A DNA stretch of 64,000 nucleotides. It comes from Nonomuraea ceibae. Its GTDB lineage: Bacteria > Actinomycetota > Actinomycetes > Streptosporangiales > Streptosporangiaceae. Of this stretch, positions 45,373 through 53,483 are shown one piece after another; positions within the stretch are counted from its first letter, which is position 1, and each line of letters opens with the position of its first letter. The DNA lies in contig NZ_JAHKRO010000027.1 in the NCBI RefSeq assembly GCF_019396325.1, positions 21,660-85,659 on the forward strand, read 5' to 3'. The translations under genes were made by a program, and so were the position numbers. The notes beneath the pieces are model-generated. The model was not told where the DNA came from. It ran no database searches and was given only the letters and a program-made list of their open reading frames with translations.

Positions 45373-46056
45373 TTACTCGTAGCGTGCGCGTCGGGCGATG
45401 GGGGTGAATCCCAGTCCGCTGAACAGTGCGGCCGACGCGGGGTTGTTGACGTTGATGTCGAGGAGGACATGCGTGTCTCCGGCTGCGCGGAGCCTGTCCA
45501 GCGCGGCCAGCGCGAGCATCCGGCCGATCCCCTGACCGCGCCGTGCGGGAAGCGTGCCGATCTGGATCAGGAAACCTTGAGCGCAGGTCACGAAGCCGAG
45601 AAGATCTCCATCGTGCCGGCGTGCCACCAGCGAGCAGTGGGGGCGGAAGGCGTCGTCGACGGTCCAGTCGATCCATTGCTGCTGTGACCAGCCGGGAAAT
45701 CCGGGCCGGTCGGCGAAAGACCGCTGGTACGCCTGAAAGAAGAGGTGGCGCGTGTCTTCCTCCCAGGGCTGGACGGTGATGCCGGCGGGGATCGCGGTCG
45801 GGGGAAGAGCGTGCAGGTCGAGGCGCATCACGTCTTCGCCGAAGCTCTGGCGCAGGCCACCAGACGCACGCATCCAGGAGCCAGCAACCGGTCCTCGCCG
45901 AACACGCCGACGCTGATCATGTCCAGGCCATAGCGTCGCCCCAGAAGATCGCCCCCAAGCCTCCTGCTCTCCTCCATCACGTGCCGTGCATCGGCCCGCA
46001 AGACCAGCTATCTGAGTGAGATGCTCCGGCGAGAGTGCCGACCACGTCATGTTCAT
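45373..46056 (-). CDS. GNAT acetyltransferase with compensating frameshifts
   Basis: A 227-residue open frame. The C-terminal half is a normal GNAT domain, with IQIGTLPARRGQGIGRMLAL for acetyl-CoA binding and NNPASAALFSGLGFTPI. Residues about 27-63 do not look like protein of this family. The neighbouring frame over the same bases reads ADARHVMEESRRLGGDLLGR, then RYGLDMISVGVFGEDRLLA, which does. Two opposite single-base changes seem to have swapped the frame for that segment. The protein may be inactive or altered. The start at 46056 has GGAG upstream. Confidence 0.75.
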   Translation of the reverse strand: MNMTWSALSPEHLTQIAGLAGRCTARDGGEQEAWGRSSGATLWPGHDQRRRVRRGPVAGSWMRASGGLRQSFGEDVMRLDLHALPPTAIPAGITVQPWEEDTRHLFFQAYQRSFADRPGFPGWSQQQWIDWTVDDAFRPHCSLVARRHDGDLLGFVTCAQGFLIQIGTLPARRGQGIGRMLALAALDRLRAAGDTHVLLDINVNNPASAALFSGLGFTPIARRARYE

Positions 46057-46174
46057 ATTGGCTCCAGACCGGTAAACAGCATCGCGGTCACGGCGGTGCC
46101 TGAGCTGGGCCCGTACGGGTGGCCGCGTCTACGGCGCCGTCGAGGTCTGAGATTCCGCCGGAACAGGCGATGGT

Positions 46175-47688
46175 TCAATGGCCCGGACCACGTGACATAT
46201 CGGCCTGGGTCGCGACGAGTTCGGCGTACTTCCCGGGCACGCTGATCAGTTGGTCGTGGGTGCCGCGCTGGACGATTCGGCCCGCGTCCAGGACCAGGAT
46301 GAGGTCAGCGTCCCTGACCGTGCTGAGCCGGTGAGCGATGACGATCCTGGTCTGCGGCAGCCGAGCCAGGCGGGCTTCGATGGCGGCCTCGGTGGCGCTG
46401 TCGAGGTTGCTGGTGGCCTCGTCGAGGAGAAGCACCCTGGGCCGGGACAGTACGGCGCGGGCCAGCGCCAGTCGTTGCCGCTGGCCGCCGGACAGGCCGC
46501 CGCCCTCGGTCAGCATGGTGTCGTACACACGACGGCGTCCAGGAAGCCGTGGGTGAGGCCGACCTGTACGTCCGCGTCGAGCTGCTGGGCGAAGTGACCC
46601 GACCACTGCTCGACAGCCCTGCGCTCCGCGCCCGACGCTTTGAGCGTCTCGATGCCGCTGAGCGTCTGGATGAGGGCGCCCTGCGACTTGGCCAGGGCCG
46701 CCAGCTCCCGCTGGGTCAGCAGGTGTACGCGCCGGGACATGGCCAGCAGCAGCAGCGACTGGAGCAGCACCACGCCCGTGAGCGCCGCCCCGAAGACTGG
46801 GTCGCGGGCGTGGACGAGCGCCAGGTAGCCGATGGCGAGTGGCCCGTCGAGGACCGCGGTGATGATCTGGCCGGTGAGCAGTTCGCGCAGGGTCGAGACG
46901 CTGGAGGCGCGGGTGACCAGGTCGCCGGTGCCCCGCCGAGTGAAGTACGTGTAGGGCAGGGCTACCAGATGGCCGACCACCCCCTCGCTCAGCTCCCGGT
47001 CGGCACCGGCGCGTACGGTCACCAGCAGCGCCGCCCGCAGGTAGCCGAGCACGAGCTGGGCCGCCCCCGCGATCAGTACCGCCGCGCCGAGCAGCGGCAG
47101 CAGGGCGGCGGCGCGCTGCGGCAGTACCGTGTCCAGCAGCAGCTCGGAGAACAGCGGCAGGGCCAGGCCGGCCAACTGCAGCAGCAGCGAGGCCGCGATG
47201 ACCTGCGCGAGCAGGCCGCGCCGGCGGGCCAGCAGCGTCCGTACGAACTGTCGCCGCCAGGCGTCGGCCGGCGACGGGCCGCGCCGGGATCCCGCGCCCG
47301 GTTCGAAGAGGAGCAGGACGCCGGTGAAGCCCGCCGCGAACTCCGCCTGGGTCAGCCGTCGCCGCCCCTGGCCGGGGTCGACGAGGTCGACGCGGCCGGC
47401 GGCCCAGCGCTCGACCACCACGAAGTGGTTGGATTCCCAGTGGGCGATGGCCGGGAGCGGCGCACGGGCGGCCTCGCCGGGGGCGAGCCGGAGCGCCTTG
47501 GCGGCCATTCCGTGCTCGCGGGCGCCCGCCACGACGGCGCGGGCGCTGAGGCCGTCCCAGCCGACGCCGAGGCGCTCCGACAGCTCGGTGACCGTCGTCC
47601 GGTGGCCGTGATGGCCCAGGACCATGGCCAGGCATGCCGCCCCGCACTCGGTCTGCGTGTTTTGGAGCACCACCCGCAGCCGGCTCAC
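46175..47688 (-). pseudogene. C39-peptidase ABC exporter (bacteriocin type), internally deleted
   Basis: The N-terminus is a C39 double-glycine peptidase (Gln9, Cys15 in TECGAACLAMVLG, and His in SNHFVVVERW). A six-helix transporter domain follows, up to LTHGFLDAVV near 46520. The frame then ends. The last part of the nucleotide-binding domain continues in another frame from YDTMLTEGGGLSGGQRQR with LLLDEATSNLD and the switch His in IVIAHRLS. Walker A and Q-loop are gone, so export cannot work. It would have cleaved and exported the precursor encoded at 48853. Confidence 0.88.
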
Positions 47689-47804
47689 CGGACGCCCGCG
47701 ATCAGTACCGCCACCACCCCGCCCGCCGCCGGCACCGCCACCGCGAGCCAGAGCAGTGCGAACGACGGGCCACGGCGATCAGGCGCGGTCACAGCCAGTG
47801 CCAT
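47685..47804 (-). CDS. Small hydrophobic peptide, 39 residues
   Basis: ATG at 47804 overlaps the end of the maturation-protein remnant, and the stop overlaps the start of the exporter (ATGA). The peptide has one membrane helix, LLWLAVAVPAAGGVVAVLIA. Tight coupling on both sides suggests it was a real small gene of the RiPP cluster; its function is unknown. Confidence 0.5.
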   Translation of the reverse strand: MALAVTAPDRRGPSFALLWLAVAVPAAGGVVAVLIAGVR

Positions 47805-48446
47805 TCGACGTCGGCCTTGGCCCGCAGTCCGGCCAGGTACTCCGCAAGGCCCGCGCGACCGGCGGCGAGGGTGCGCGGGTCGGCGGGGTCGGCGGGACGG
47901 CGTTCGCGGACGACGCCGAGCAGGTGACTCCTCCCGTACGGGACCGGCCCGACGACGGTTCCGGCGGGGGCGGTGCGCAGCGGTTCGGGCTGGTCGAGGG
48001 CGGGGCCGTCGGCGGTGGTGACGGTGATCCGGTCGCGGCCGGCGAGCGCCCGGGTGAGGGCGGCGACGGGGTCGGGGGCGCTTGCCGGTACGGCGAGGCG
48101 GTCCTCCGGGCCTTCCGCCCACAACGCCCAGACCCCCTCGAACTCCGCCGGATTGCGCGCCAGGTAGTCGCGTGCCGTCTGCCGCTCGATGCGGGCGCGG
48201 ACCCGCTGCTTGACCGCCAGGCCGGGTGATGTGGCTGGTGTAGGCCGTCTCGGTCAGGCCCACGCTCTCCAGCCAGCGCGTCAGGTCGGCGCGGGCGTGC
48301 AGGCCCTTCCTGATCCGGAAGTCGTCGGACGCGCGTTGGAGCTCCTCCTGGGTGGGCGGCGGCTCCTCGCCGGTCAGGGCGCCGAGGAGGAAGTGGTCGA
48401 TCAGCTCCTCCTGGATCGACGGGTCCCGCTCGGCCCGGACGCGCCT
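47789..48446 (-). pseudogene. PpiC-related peptide-maturation protein remnant
   Basis: After the ATP-grasp fragment the frame changes to SIQEELIDHFLLGALTGEEP, then DDFRIRKGLHARADLTRWLE. A second frame change near 48225 leads to VKQRVRARIERQTARDYLAR and a parvulin-like tail (PEPLRTAPAGTVVGPVPYGR, then SHLLGVVRERRPAD). This matches the family of PpiC-related 'putative peptide maturation system' proteins known from actinobacterial RiPP cassettes. N-terminal part missing, frame broken twice. Confidence 0.7.
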
Positions 48447-48768
48447 CGACGGTGTGCTCCCACCCGCGCAGCAGGATGGTCGCGATCTTCTCGACGTACT
48501 TCCGGTGGTTCGCGTCAGTGACCGGCTCGGGGGCCTGCGGGTGGGTGGGATGGCGGTTCCAGATCGCGGTGAACCGCGAGCAGTCGTACGCGCGGCCGTC
48601 GATGCGCAGCGTGTGCCGCCATGACCCGCCGGTCAGGCGCGAGCTCATCGTAGTGCGGGCGGGGTAGCCGCCCGGATCCCACCACAGAAACTCGGCACCG
48701 CGCTTGACGAGTTCAGGAACGACCATCCTCACCGAATCGTCGTTCTCGGCGCTGAGGATGAGGATCAA
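48447..48768 (-). pseudogene. ATP-grasp RiPP maturase, N-terminal fragment
   Basis: Starting at TTG 48768 (AAGGA upstream), the frame reads LILILSAENDDSVRMVVPEL, then EFLWWDPGGYPA and YDCSRFTAIWNRHPTHPQAP. This is the pre-ATP-grasp domain of MvdC/MvdD- or SAV_5884-type graspetide synthetases. It stops near GWEHTVEA and joins the maturation-protein remnant in a new frame. The ATP- and metal-binding parts are absent, so no ester or amide ring could be made by this copy. Confidence 0.8.
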
Positions 48769-48852
48769 CGGATTTCCTTGTCGTCGGCGGGCGGCGTGCC
48801 AGGTAAGCACGGGCACGCCGCCCTTACCGCACTATGGCTTCAGGCGTTGCCG

Positions 48853-49011
48853 TCACACCTGGATGTCCAGCCTGTCGACGGTCCGGCCCTCATGACTGCT
48901 GGCCAGATAGGCGCACGACGGCCCTTGCATGCCCCGGCCCCCGACGATGTCGTCCAGGGCGTCCTCGGGCAGCTCGGCGGCCTTGTCGAGATCGTCCAAG
49001 CGAATGCTCAT
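48853..49011 (-). CDS. RiPP precursor peptide, double-glycine leader
   Basis: A complete 52-residue reading frame with GAGGTG five bases before the ATG. Residues 1-25 form an acidic leader (LDDLDKAAELPEDALDDIVG) ending in Gly24-Gly25, the usual C39 peptidase cleavage point. The 27-residue core, from RGMQGPSCAYLASSHEGRT to DRLDIQV, has Ser/Thr donors followed by Glu/Asp acceptors, as expected for graspetide macrolactone substrates. It is first in the cluster with the ATP-grasp, maturation and C39 exporter remnants. The product class is inferred from these neighbours. Confidence 0.75.
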   Translation of the reverse strand: MSIRLDDLDKAAELPEDALDDIVGGRGMQGPSCAYLASSHEGRTVDRLDIQV

Positions 49012-49056
49012 TGCTCACCTCTTACGATGTTTGATCGTTTTCTTCCGATGTCACGA

Positions 49057-49160
49057 CGCAACGCTAGAGATCATCCGGTTCCGGGCGCGTCCGCCCGGCG
49101 GCGCGATCGCCTACCACCGGAGGCTGACCCGGCTACCTCAACCGGCTGACGCTCATGGCC
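49057..49160 (+). repeat. 104-base inverted repeat, copy 1
   Basis: This copy matches the reverse complement of 51088-51191 over 104 bases without gaps, with nine mismatches. It contains a hairpin CCGGGCG-CGTC-CGCCCGG. It lies between the RiPP precursor promoter and the histidine kinase gene. Confidence 0.9.
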
Positions 49161-50339
49161 CGGCCCGGCAGTACCGTTCTGCGGGTGGACCCCCTCGCAC
49201 GGCTGGCCCAGGTGCCCCGGCGCCCGCCCCGCTCGGACCTGGCGCTCGCCGTACTGCTGGCCGTCTGGGCTGTCGCCGAGGTGCTGCCACCGGGCCCGGA
49301 CCCGCTCTGGGCCGGGATCGCCTTCGCCCTGGTGACGACGGTTCCGCTGGCGGTACGGCGGCACGTACCGCTGCTCGTTCTCGCTGTCATCGTGGCCGCG
49401 CTGCTGCTGCGGGCCGCCACTGCCGACGGCCCGCCCGCCACGGTCGCGCCGTTCCCGGCGATGCTCGTGGCCGCCTTCTCCGCCGCGCTGCACACACGGT
49501 CGCTGCCGGTGGCGCTCGGAGCGTGGTGCGGCGCTGTCGGGGGCATGGCCGGCGCGATCGTCCTGCAGTTCTACGACACCCGGCCGGACGCCGGCTCCGC
49601 CGTGGTCATGGTCTTCTTCGTCACCGGCGCGTGGATGGCCGGGCGACTGCTGCGCCGCCGGGAGGTCCAGTTGCGCGACGCCCACGAACGTACCCGTGAG
49701 CAGGCGCTGGAGGCGGTCGCCGCCGAGCGGCTGCGGATCGCGCGGGAGCTGCACGACGTGGTCGCGCACTCCCTGTCGATCATCGCGGTGAACGCCGGAG
49801 CCGCGCGTGAGCTGGCCGTGGGCGAACCGGAACGGGCACGCGACCACATGGACTTGGTGGCCGACATGGCCCGCGAAGCGCTGACCGAGATGCGCCACCT
49901 GCTGGAGGCTCTGCGCGACGACGGCGACGACGCCCTCACGCCGCAGCCCACCCTCGACCGGCTCCCCGAGCTCGTGGAACAGGCGCGCACGGGCGGATTG
50001 CCGGTGCGACTGATCGAGCAAGGAGGGCGACGCACGCTGCCTGCCGGGCTGGAGCTGGCCGTCTACCGGATCATCCAGGAGGCGCTTACCAACGTCCGGC
50101 GCCATGCCGGTCCGGCCGACACCGAAGTCCGCGTCACGTACGGAATCGGGCAGCTCGACCTGGAGGTCGTCAACGCGCCGCCCGGCCCCGGACACGCGCC
50201 ACCGGCCTCGGCTCCGCCCGGGCACGGCCTGGTCGGAATGCGGGAGCGCGCCCGCCTCTACGGTGGAACACTTGAATCCGGTCCCGCCGCGGACGGCGGC
50301 TACGCCGTCCGCCTGCACCTGCCTGTGGAGCCCCCATGA
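49155..50339 (+). CDS. Sensor histidine kinase (HisKA_3 type)
   Basis: A 394-residue kinase with about five membrane helices (29-165), a phosphoacceptor helix with His200 in RIARELHDVVAHSLSI, and an ATPase domain with EALTNVRRHAG and GLVGMRERARLYGG. It overlaps the response regulator by four bases. This pair is related to but clearly distinct from the kinase at 19501. It sits between the two copies of the 104-base inverted repeat, and the start codon is inside the end of copy 1. Confidence 0.94.
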   Translation: MARPGSTVLRVDPLARLAQVPRRPPRSDLALAVLLAVWAVAEVLPPGPDPLWAGIAFALVTTVPLAVRRHVPLLVLAVIVAALLLRAATADGPPATVAPFPAMLVAAFSAALHTRSLPVALGAWCGAVGGMAGAIVLQFYDTRPDAGSAVVMVFFVTGAWMAGRLLRRREVQLRDAHERTREQALEAVAAERLRIARELHDVVAHSLSIIAVNAGAARELAVGEPERARDHMDLVADMAREALTEMRHLLEALRDDGDDALTPQPTLDRLPELVEQARTGGLPVRLIEQGGRRTLPAGLELAVYRIIQEALTNVRRHAGPADTEVRVTYGIGQLDLEVVNAPPGPGHAPPASAPPGHGLVGMRERARLYGGTLESGPAADGGYAVRLHLPVEPP

Positions 50340-51115
50340 TCCGGGTCCTGATCGCCGACGACCACGCGCTGGCGCGCTCCGGACTGTCGGCCATGCTCGG
50401 CGTTCAACCCGACATCGAGGTGGCGGGCATGGCCGCGGACGGAGCCGAAGCGGTCACCGGGGCCTCTCGCCTACGGCCCGACGTGGTGCTGATGGACATC
50501 CGGATGCCCGTGTTGGACGGTATCGAGGCCACCCGGCGCATCCGCGCCCGAACCGATGCCCCCACGGTGCTGGTGCTCACGACGTTCGATCTCGACCAGT
50601 ACGTCTACGAGGCGCTGCGGGTGGGCGCCGGCGGCTTCCTGCTGAAGGACGCCCCGCCCGGCCAGCTCGCCGAGGCTGTACGAACGGTCGCCGCCGGGCA
50701 GGCGCTGCTCGCGCCGGCGGTGACCCGGCGGCTCATCGAGCGCTTCCTGACGATGCCGCCCGGAGGCGGGCGAGCCCTGGAACGCCTCACCGACCGTGAG
50801 CGGGAGGTGCTGGCCCACGTCGGGCGCGGTCGCTCGAACGCGGAGATCGCCCAAGCGCTGCACCTGTCCGAGGCCACGGTGAAGACGCACCTGTCCCGGG
50901 TGCTGACCAAGGCAGGGTTACGTGATCGGGTGGCAGCGGTGGTCTTCGCCTACGAGCAGGGCCTGGTCAAGTCCGGCGAGGCGAGGCGAGGCGCTGACCG
51001 CCATCCTGCCGCGGACGGTCCGTCCGGCGAGCACCGCGATCTGGGTACGGGCCGCGCTCGTCATAGGTCGGACGCGAAGCGGTACTGGGCGATGGGCGTC
51101 AGCCGGTTGAGGTAG
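50336..51115 (+). CDS. NarL-type response regulator with repeat-derived C-terminal tail
   Basis: A 259-residue frame. Residues 1-214 are a normal NarL-type regulator: phospho-Asp54 (VVLMDIRMP), LTDREREVLAHVGRGRSNAE and ATVKTHLSRVLTKAGLRD. The usual end would be near EQGLVKSG (residue 214). The frame continues for about 45 residues rich in Arg, Gly and Asp, and its last codons (MGVSRLR) lie inside inverted repeat copy 2. The tail is probably new sequence acquired when the original stop was lost. Confidence 0.92.
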   Translation: MIRVLIADDHALARSGLSAMLGVQPDIEVAGMAADGAEAVTGASRLRPDVVLMDIRMPVLDGIEATRRIRARTDAPTVLVLTTFDLDQYVYEALRVGAGGFLLKDAPPGQLAEAVRTVAAGQALLAPAVTRRLIERFLTMPPGGGRALERLTDREREVLAHVGRGRSNAEIAQALHLSEATVKTHLSRVLTKAGLRDRVAAVVFAYEQGLVKSGEARRGADRHPAADGPSGEHRDLGTGRARHRSDAKRYWAMGVSRLR

Positions 51116-51191
51116 CCGAGTCAGCTTCCGGTGGTAGGCGATCGCGCTCCCGGGCGGACGCGCCCGGGAGCGGATGATTTCTAGCGTTGCG
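51088..51191 (-). repeat. 104-base inverted repeat, copy 2
   Basis: Reverse-complement partner of 49057-49160, about 91 percent identical without gaps. It carries a stronger version of the hairpin (10-bp stem, CTCCCGGGCG with its complement). It ends the response-regulator frame and abuts the histidine kinase fragment. Confidence 0.9.
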
Positions 51192-51229
51192 CCATGACCT
51201 CTCAAGAGACAGCGCGAGGGCGCACCGCA

Positions 51230-51638
51230 GGCCAGTTCCGCGGTACGCGACCGGCTCGCCCGCGCGCTGGTGCCGAGCGCGTACGCGGCCCGGCAGCGCC
51301 AGGGACACCCCGACGGCGGTGACGATCGCGGGGATCGCGGCCAGCCGCTGCCACGCGGGGCTGCGGTCGGCGATGGTGTGGACGGCGACCAGCGGGCCGA
51401 ACGGCAGGAACGGCTTCTCCCAGAAGACCATGACGCTCATCGCGGCGCCGACCAGCAGCGCCACCGTCATGGGTGCGCGCCTGCGCCAGTAGACGGGCGC
51501 GGAGGCGACCACGCCCAGGGCGACGATCCACCACGCCTTCGGGCCGGACACCAGCAGCGGGCCGAGGGTGGCCGCGGTGGTGACCGCCGCGATCACACCG
51601 TCGCCCCGCCGACCGCAGAACCCGCCGACCCATTATCG
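51230..51638 (-). pseudogene. Truncated duplicate of histidine kinase N-terminus
   Basis: The stretch is nearly identical to 20145-20611, the start and membrane-domain coding part of the kinase at 19501-20598. The minus strand reads VTTAATLGPLLVSGPKAWWI and MTVALLVGAAMSVMVFWEKP as in the intact gene. About 40 bases are missing after LALPG, and the phosphoacceptor and ATPase regions are absent. It extends to the shared CCATTATCG upstream of the start codon. Confidence 0.92.
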
Positions 51639-51785
51639 GCCCTGCACAGCGCGGCCTGCAGCCGCCGTCCGATCCGGGGGTGCAAGGCAGAAGTACGGCC
51701 TTGCAGTGCTCATTGTTACGCGGACCTCCCCCGCGTACTCGGTGTCTACTCATCGCCGGGGCCCGGAACACACCTAAGGAGCAAG

Positions 51786-52319
51786 ATGAGGAACGCACTG
51801 CGCACGCTCACCCTGGGGGCACTGGTGGCGGCACCGCTGCTGGCCCTGTCGGCACCGGCGCACGCCTTCACCAACGTGACGTCGAGCGGCGGCCGGCTCT
51901 CCGTCAACTCGGCGAACGTCGGCGACAATGTCTCCATCAGCGTCCAGAACGGCTTCCTCGTGGTGAGGAACAGCAAGGACGCGCTGATCACCGCGGGCGT
52001 CTGCCAGCAGGTCGACACCCACACGGTGCAGTGCCCGAGCGGGGGCGTCACCAACATCCAGGCCAACCTGCAAGGCGGCGACGACACCCTGAGCAACAAC
52101 ACTGCACTGCCGTCGAGGGTCTTCATGGGGCCCGGGGCCGACACGTTCTTCGGCGGCGCGGGGAAGGACTTCGTTTCGGGCGACGACCACGACGACATCC
52201 TGCACGGCAGGGGCGGCAACGACATCCTGGTCGGCAACGCCGGGTTCGACCAGGGATTCGGCGGAGCGGACAACGACTTCTGCGACACCGAGACGCTGAA
52301 CTCCTGCGAGGACTCGTGA
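51786..52319 (+). CDS. Secreted calcium-binding (RTX-like) protein
   Basis: A 177-residue secreted protein: signal peptide of about 27 residues ending APAHA, a beta-rich middle (SVNSANVGDNVSISVQNG) and a C-terminal block of hemolysin-type Gly-Asp repeats (FFGGAGKDFVSGDDHDD, then RGGNDILVGNAG) that bind calcium, ending with two Cys. AAGGAG lies before the ATG. A strong terminator follows the gene, so it is monocistronic. Its role outside the cell is unknown. Confidence 0.9.
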   Translation: MRNALRTLTLGALVAAPLLALSAPAHAFTNVTSSGGRLSVNSANVGDNVSISVQNGFLVVRNSKDALITAGVCQQVDTHTVQCPSGGVTNIQANLQGGDDTLSNNTALPSRVFMGPGADTFFGGAGKDFVSGDDHDDILHGRGGNDILVGNAGFDQGFGGADNDFCDTETLNSCEDS

Positions 52320-52321
52320 GC

Positions 52322-52358
52322 CTGCCGGGCCGCCCCGAAGATCGGGGCGGCCCGGCAG
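52322..52358 (+). terminator. Strong terminator hairpin
   Basis: A perfect 17-bp stem (CTGCCGGGCCGCCCCGA with its complement) and 3-base loop, two bases after the stop of the calcium-binding protein gene. Confidence 0.85.
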
Positions 52359-52664
52359 TACGGAGCAGGCCAGGCGATGTCGCCGGGCCGGACGTGGGCG
52401 CACCGGCAGGCCAGACGCGAGCGCGTTGTTGAACAGGTGGGGAACCGCGCGACCCGGCTGGCCGCCCGGGCTGTCCGAACTGGCCGACCTCAGCGGCGGG
52501 CGTACACGGGGTGGGGCTACCTGAGTCCGGCATCGCCCTTGCTCGTGGTCGGTGCCGGTGCCTGCTTCCCGATTCTCGAGGCGCGGGCCGGGTGCTCGCC
52601 CGGCCGGCTCCGCGGTGCGGCGAGCACCAGAGGTCGAGAGCGTCTCAGGCTCCAGGCAAGATAG
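52359..52664. other. 306-base gap, nothing convincing
   Basis: One + frame gives YLSPASPLLVVGAGACFPIL, faintly like a transporter helix, but without context or start. I see no intact feature. Confidence 0.4.
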
Positions 52665-52937
52665 TCGTGGTGCCGGTCCCTGACTCCCTGGGGATTCGGG
52701 ACGCAGCAGACCGACCTCTACACGCCGTCGGAGACACAGACCAGCCCCAAGTACGCCACCGTCCACGGTGCGAGGATCCAGCCGCACGACCCTGGCAAGG
52801 TCTCCATTTCATACACGGTCGGTACCAGCACCGTGAAGGTGAGTTGCTGGACGCGTGGCTACTACTTCCCCAACAATCAGTACCCGCGATTCGTCAATGT
52901 GCCGGTTACGGCCTTCTTCACTCCCAAGACACCGTGA
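52665..52937 (+). pseudogene. Secreted-protein remnant without start
   Basis: An open frame of about 90 codons with good codon use reads SLTPWGFGTQQTDLYTPSET, KYATVHGARIQPHDPGKVSI and VKVSCWTRGYYFPNNQYPRF. It is preceded by an in-frame TAG at 52662 and has no start codon or signal peptide. It looks like the C-terminal part of an extracellular protein whose beginning has been lost. Family not recognised. Confidence 0.5.
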
Positions 52938-52979
52938 CCGCCGTCCAGGAGGAGGTCGCTCGAATGAGCGGGCCAGCAC

Positions 52980-53201
52980 GTGTGCGGTTTAGCGGCGGGG
53001 TTCCTGATTCTGCTCACCCTGTCCGCGTGCCAGATCGGCCCCGGCGAGTTGTTCAGGGTCGTCAACGAAACCGATGAGAACGACGCCGTCTACGCCACGT
53101 TGCCGCCCGGCCGTATGACGGCGACAGCGCTTTCCGAGGGCTATTGCGAGCAGTCGCGGGGCGGCCGGCAGTATCGCTACCAGGGCCGCGTGTGCGGCTG
53201 A
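52980..53201 (+). CDS. Small putative lipoprotein
   Basis: A 73-residue frame from GTG 52980 with a hydrophobic N-terminus and a good lipobox (LTLSAC, Cys17), followed by a short domain with two Cys (EGYCEQSRGG, and VCG at the C-terminus). The ATG at 52964 with GGAGG upstream starts another frame (MSGPARVRFSG) that would join this one through a single-base change, so the gene may be frameshifted in its signal sequence. No family recognised. Confidence 0.5.
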   Translation: MCGLAAGFLILLTLSACQIGPGELFRVVNETDENDAVYATLPPGRMTATALSEGYCEQSRGGRQYRYQGRVCG

Positions 53202-53483
53202 CGACGCGCATGCCGGGGGCATTGCGCCTGGGCGGACCATCGCCATTCGAATACCACATGTTCTTGACGAGCTACCCGACCACCTCGAAGTCGCGCGACT
53301 GAATTTCGGCAGTTCGGCCTTTCAGTATCAGGCCGTCAGCGCCAGAACTTCACCCCTTGCGCGATATGGGGTTCAATTTCGTGCCGACCAATCACGACTG
53401 GGATTCCGCCATGCCGGACTACAGCGATCACGGTCTGGTGAGGCTTGCGACGGTGGCATCCTGCGGCGGTCAGTCCTGCGGGG
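53202..53483. other. 282-base gap with a nuclease-like fragment
   Basis: At about 53357-53440 the + strand reads GFNFVPTNHDWDSAMPDYSD then HGLV. This resembles the C-terminal SDH motif of endonuclease/exonuclease/phosphatase enzymes. Nothing else of that enzyme is present here. Confidence 0.35.
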
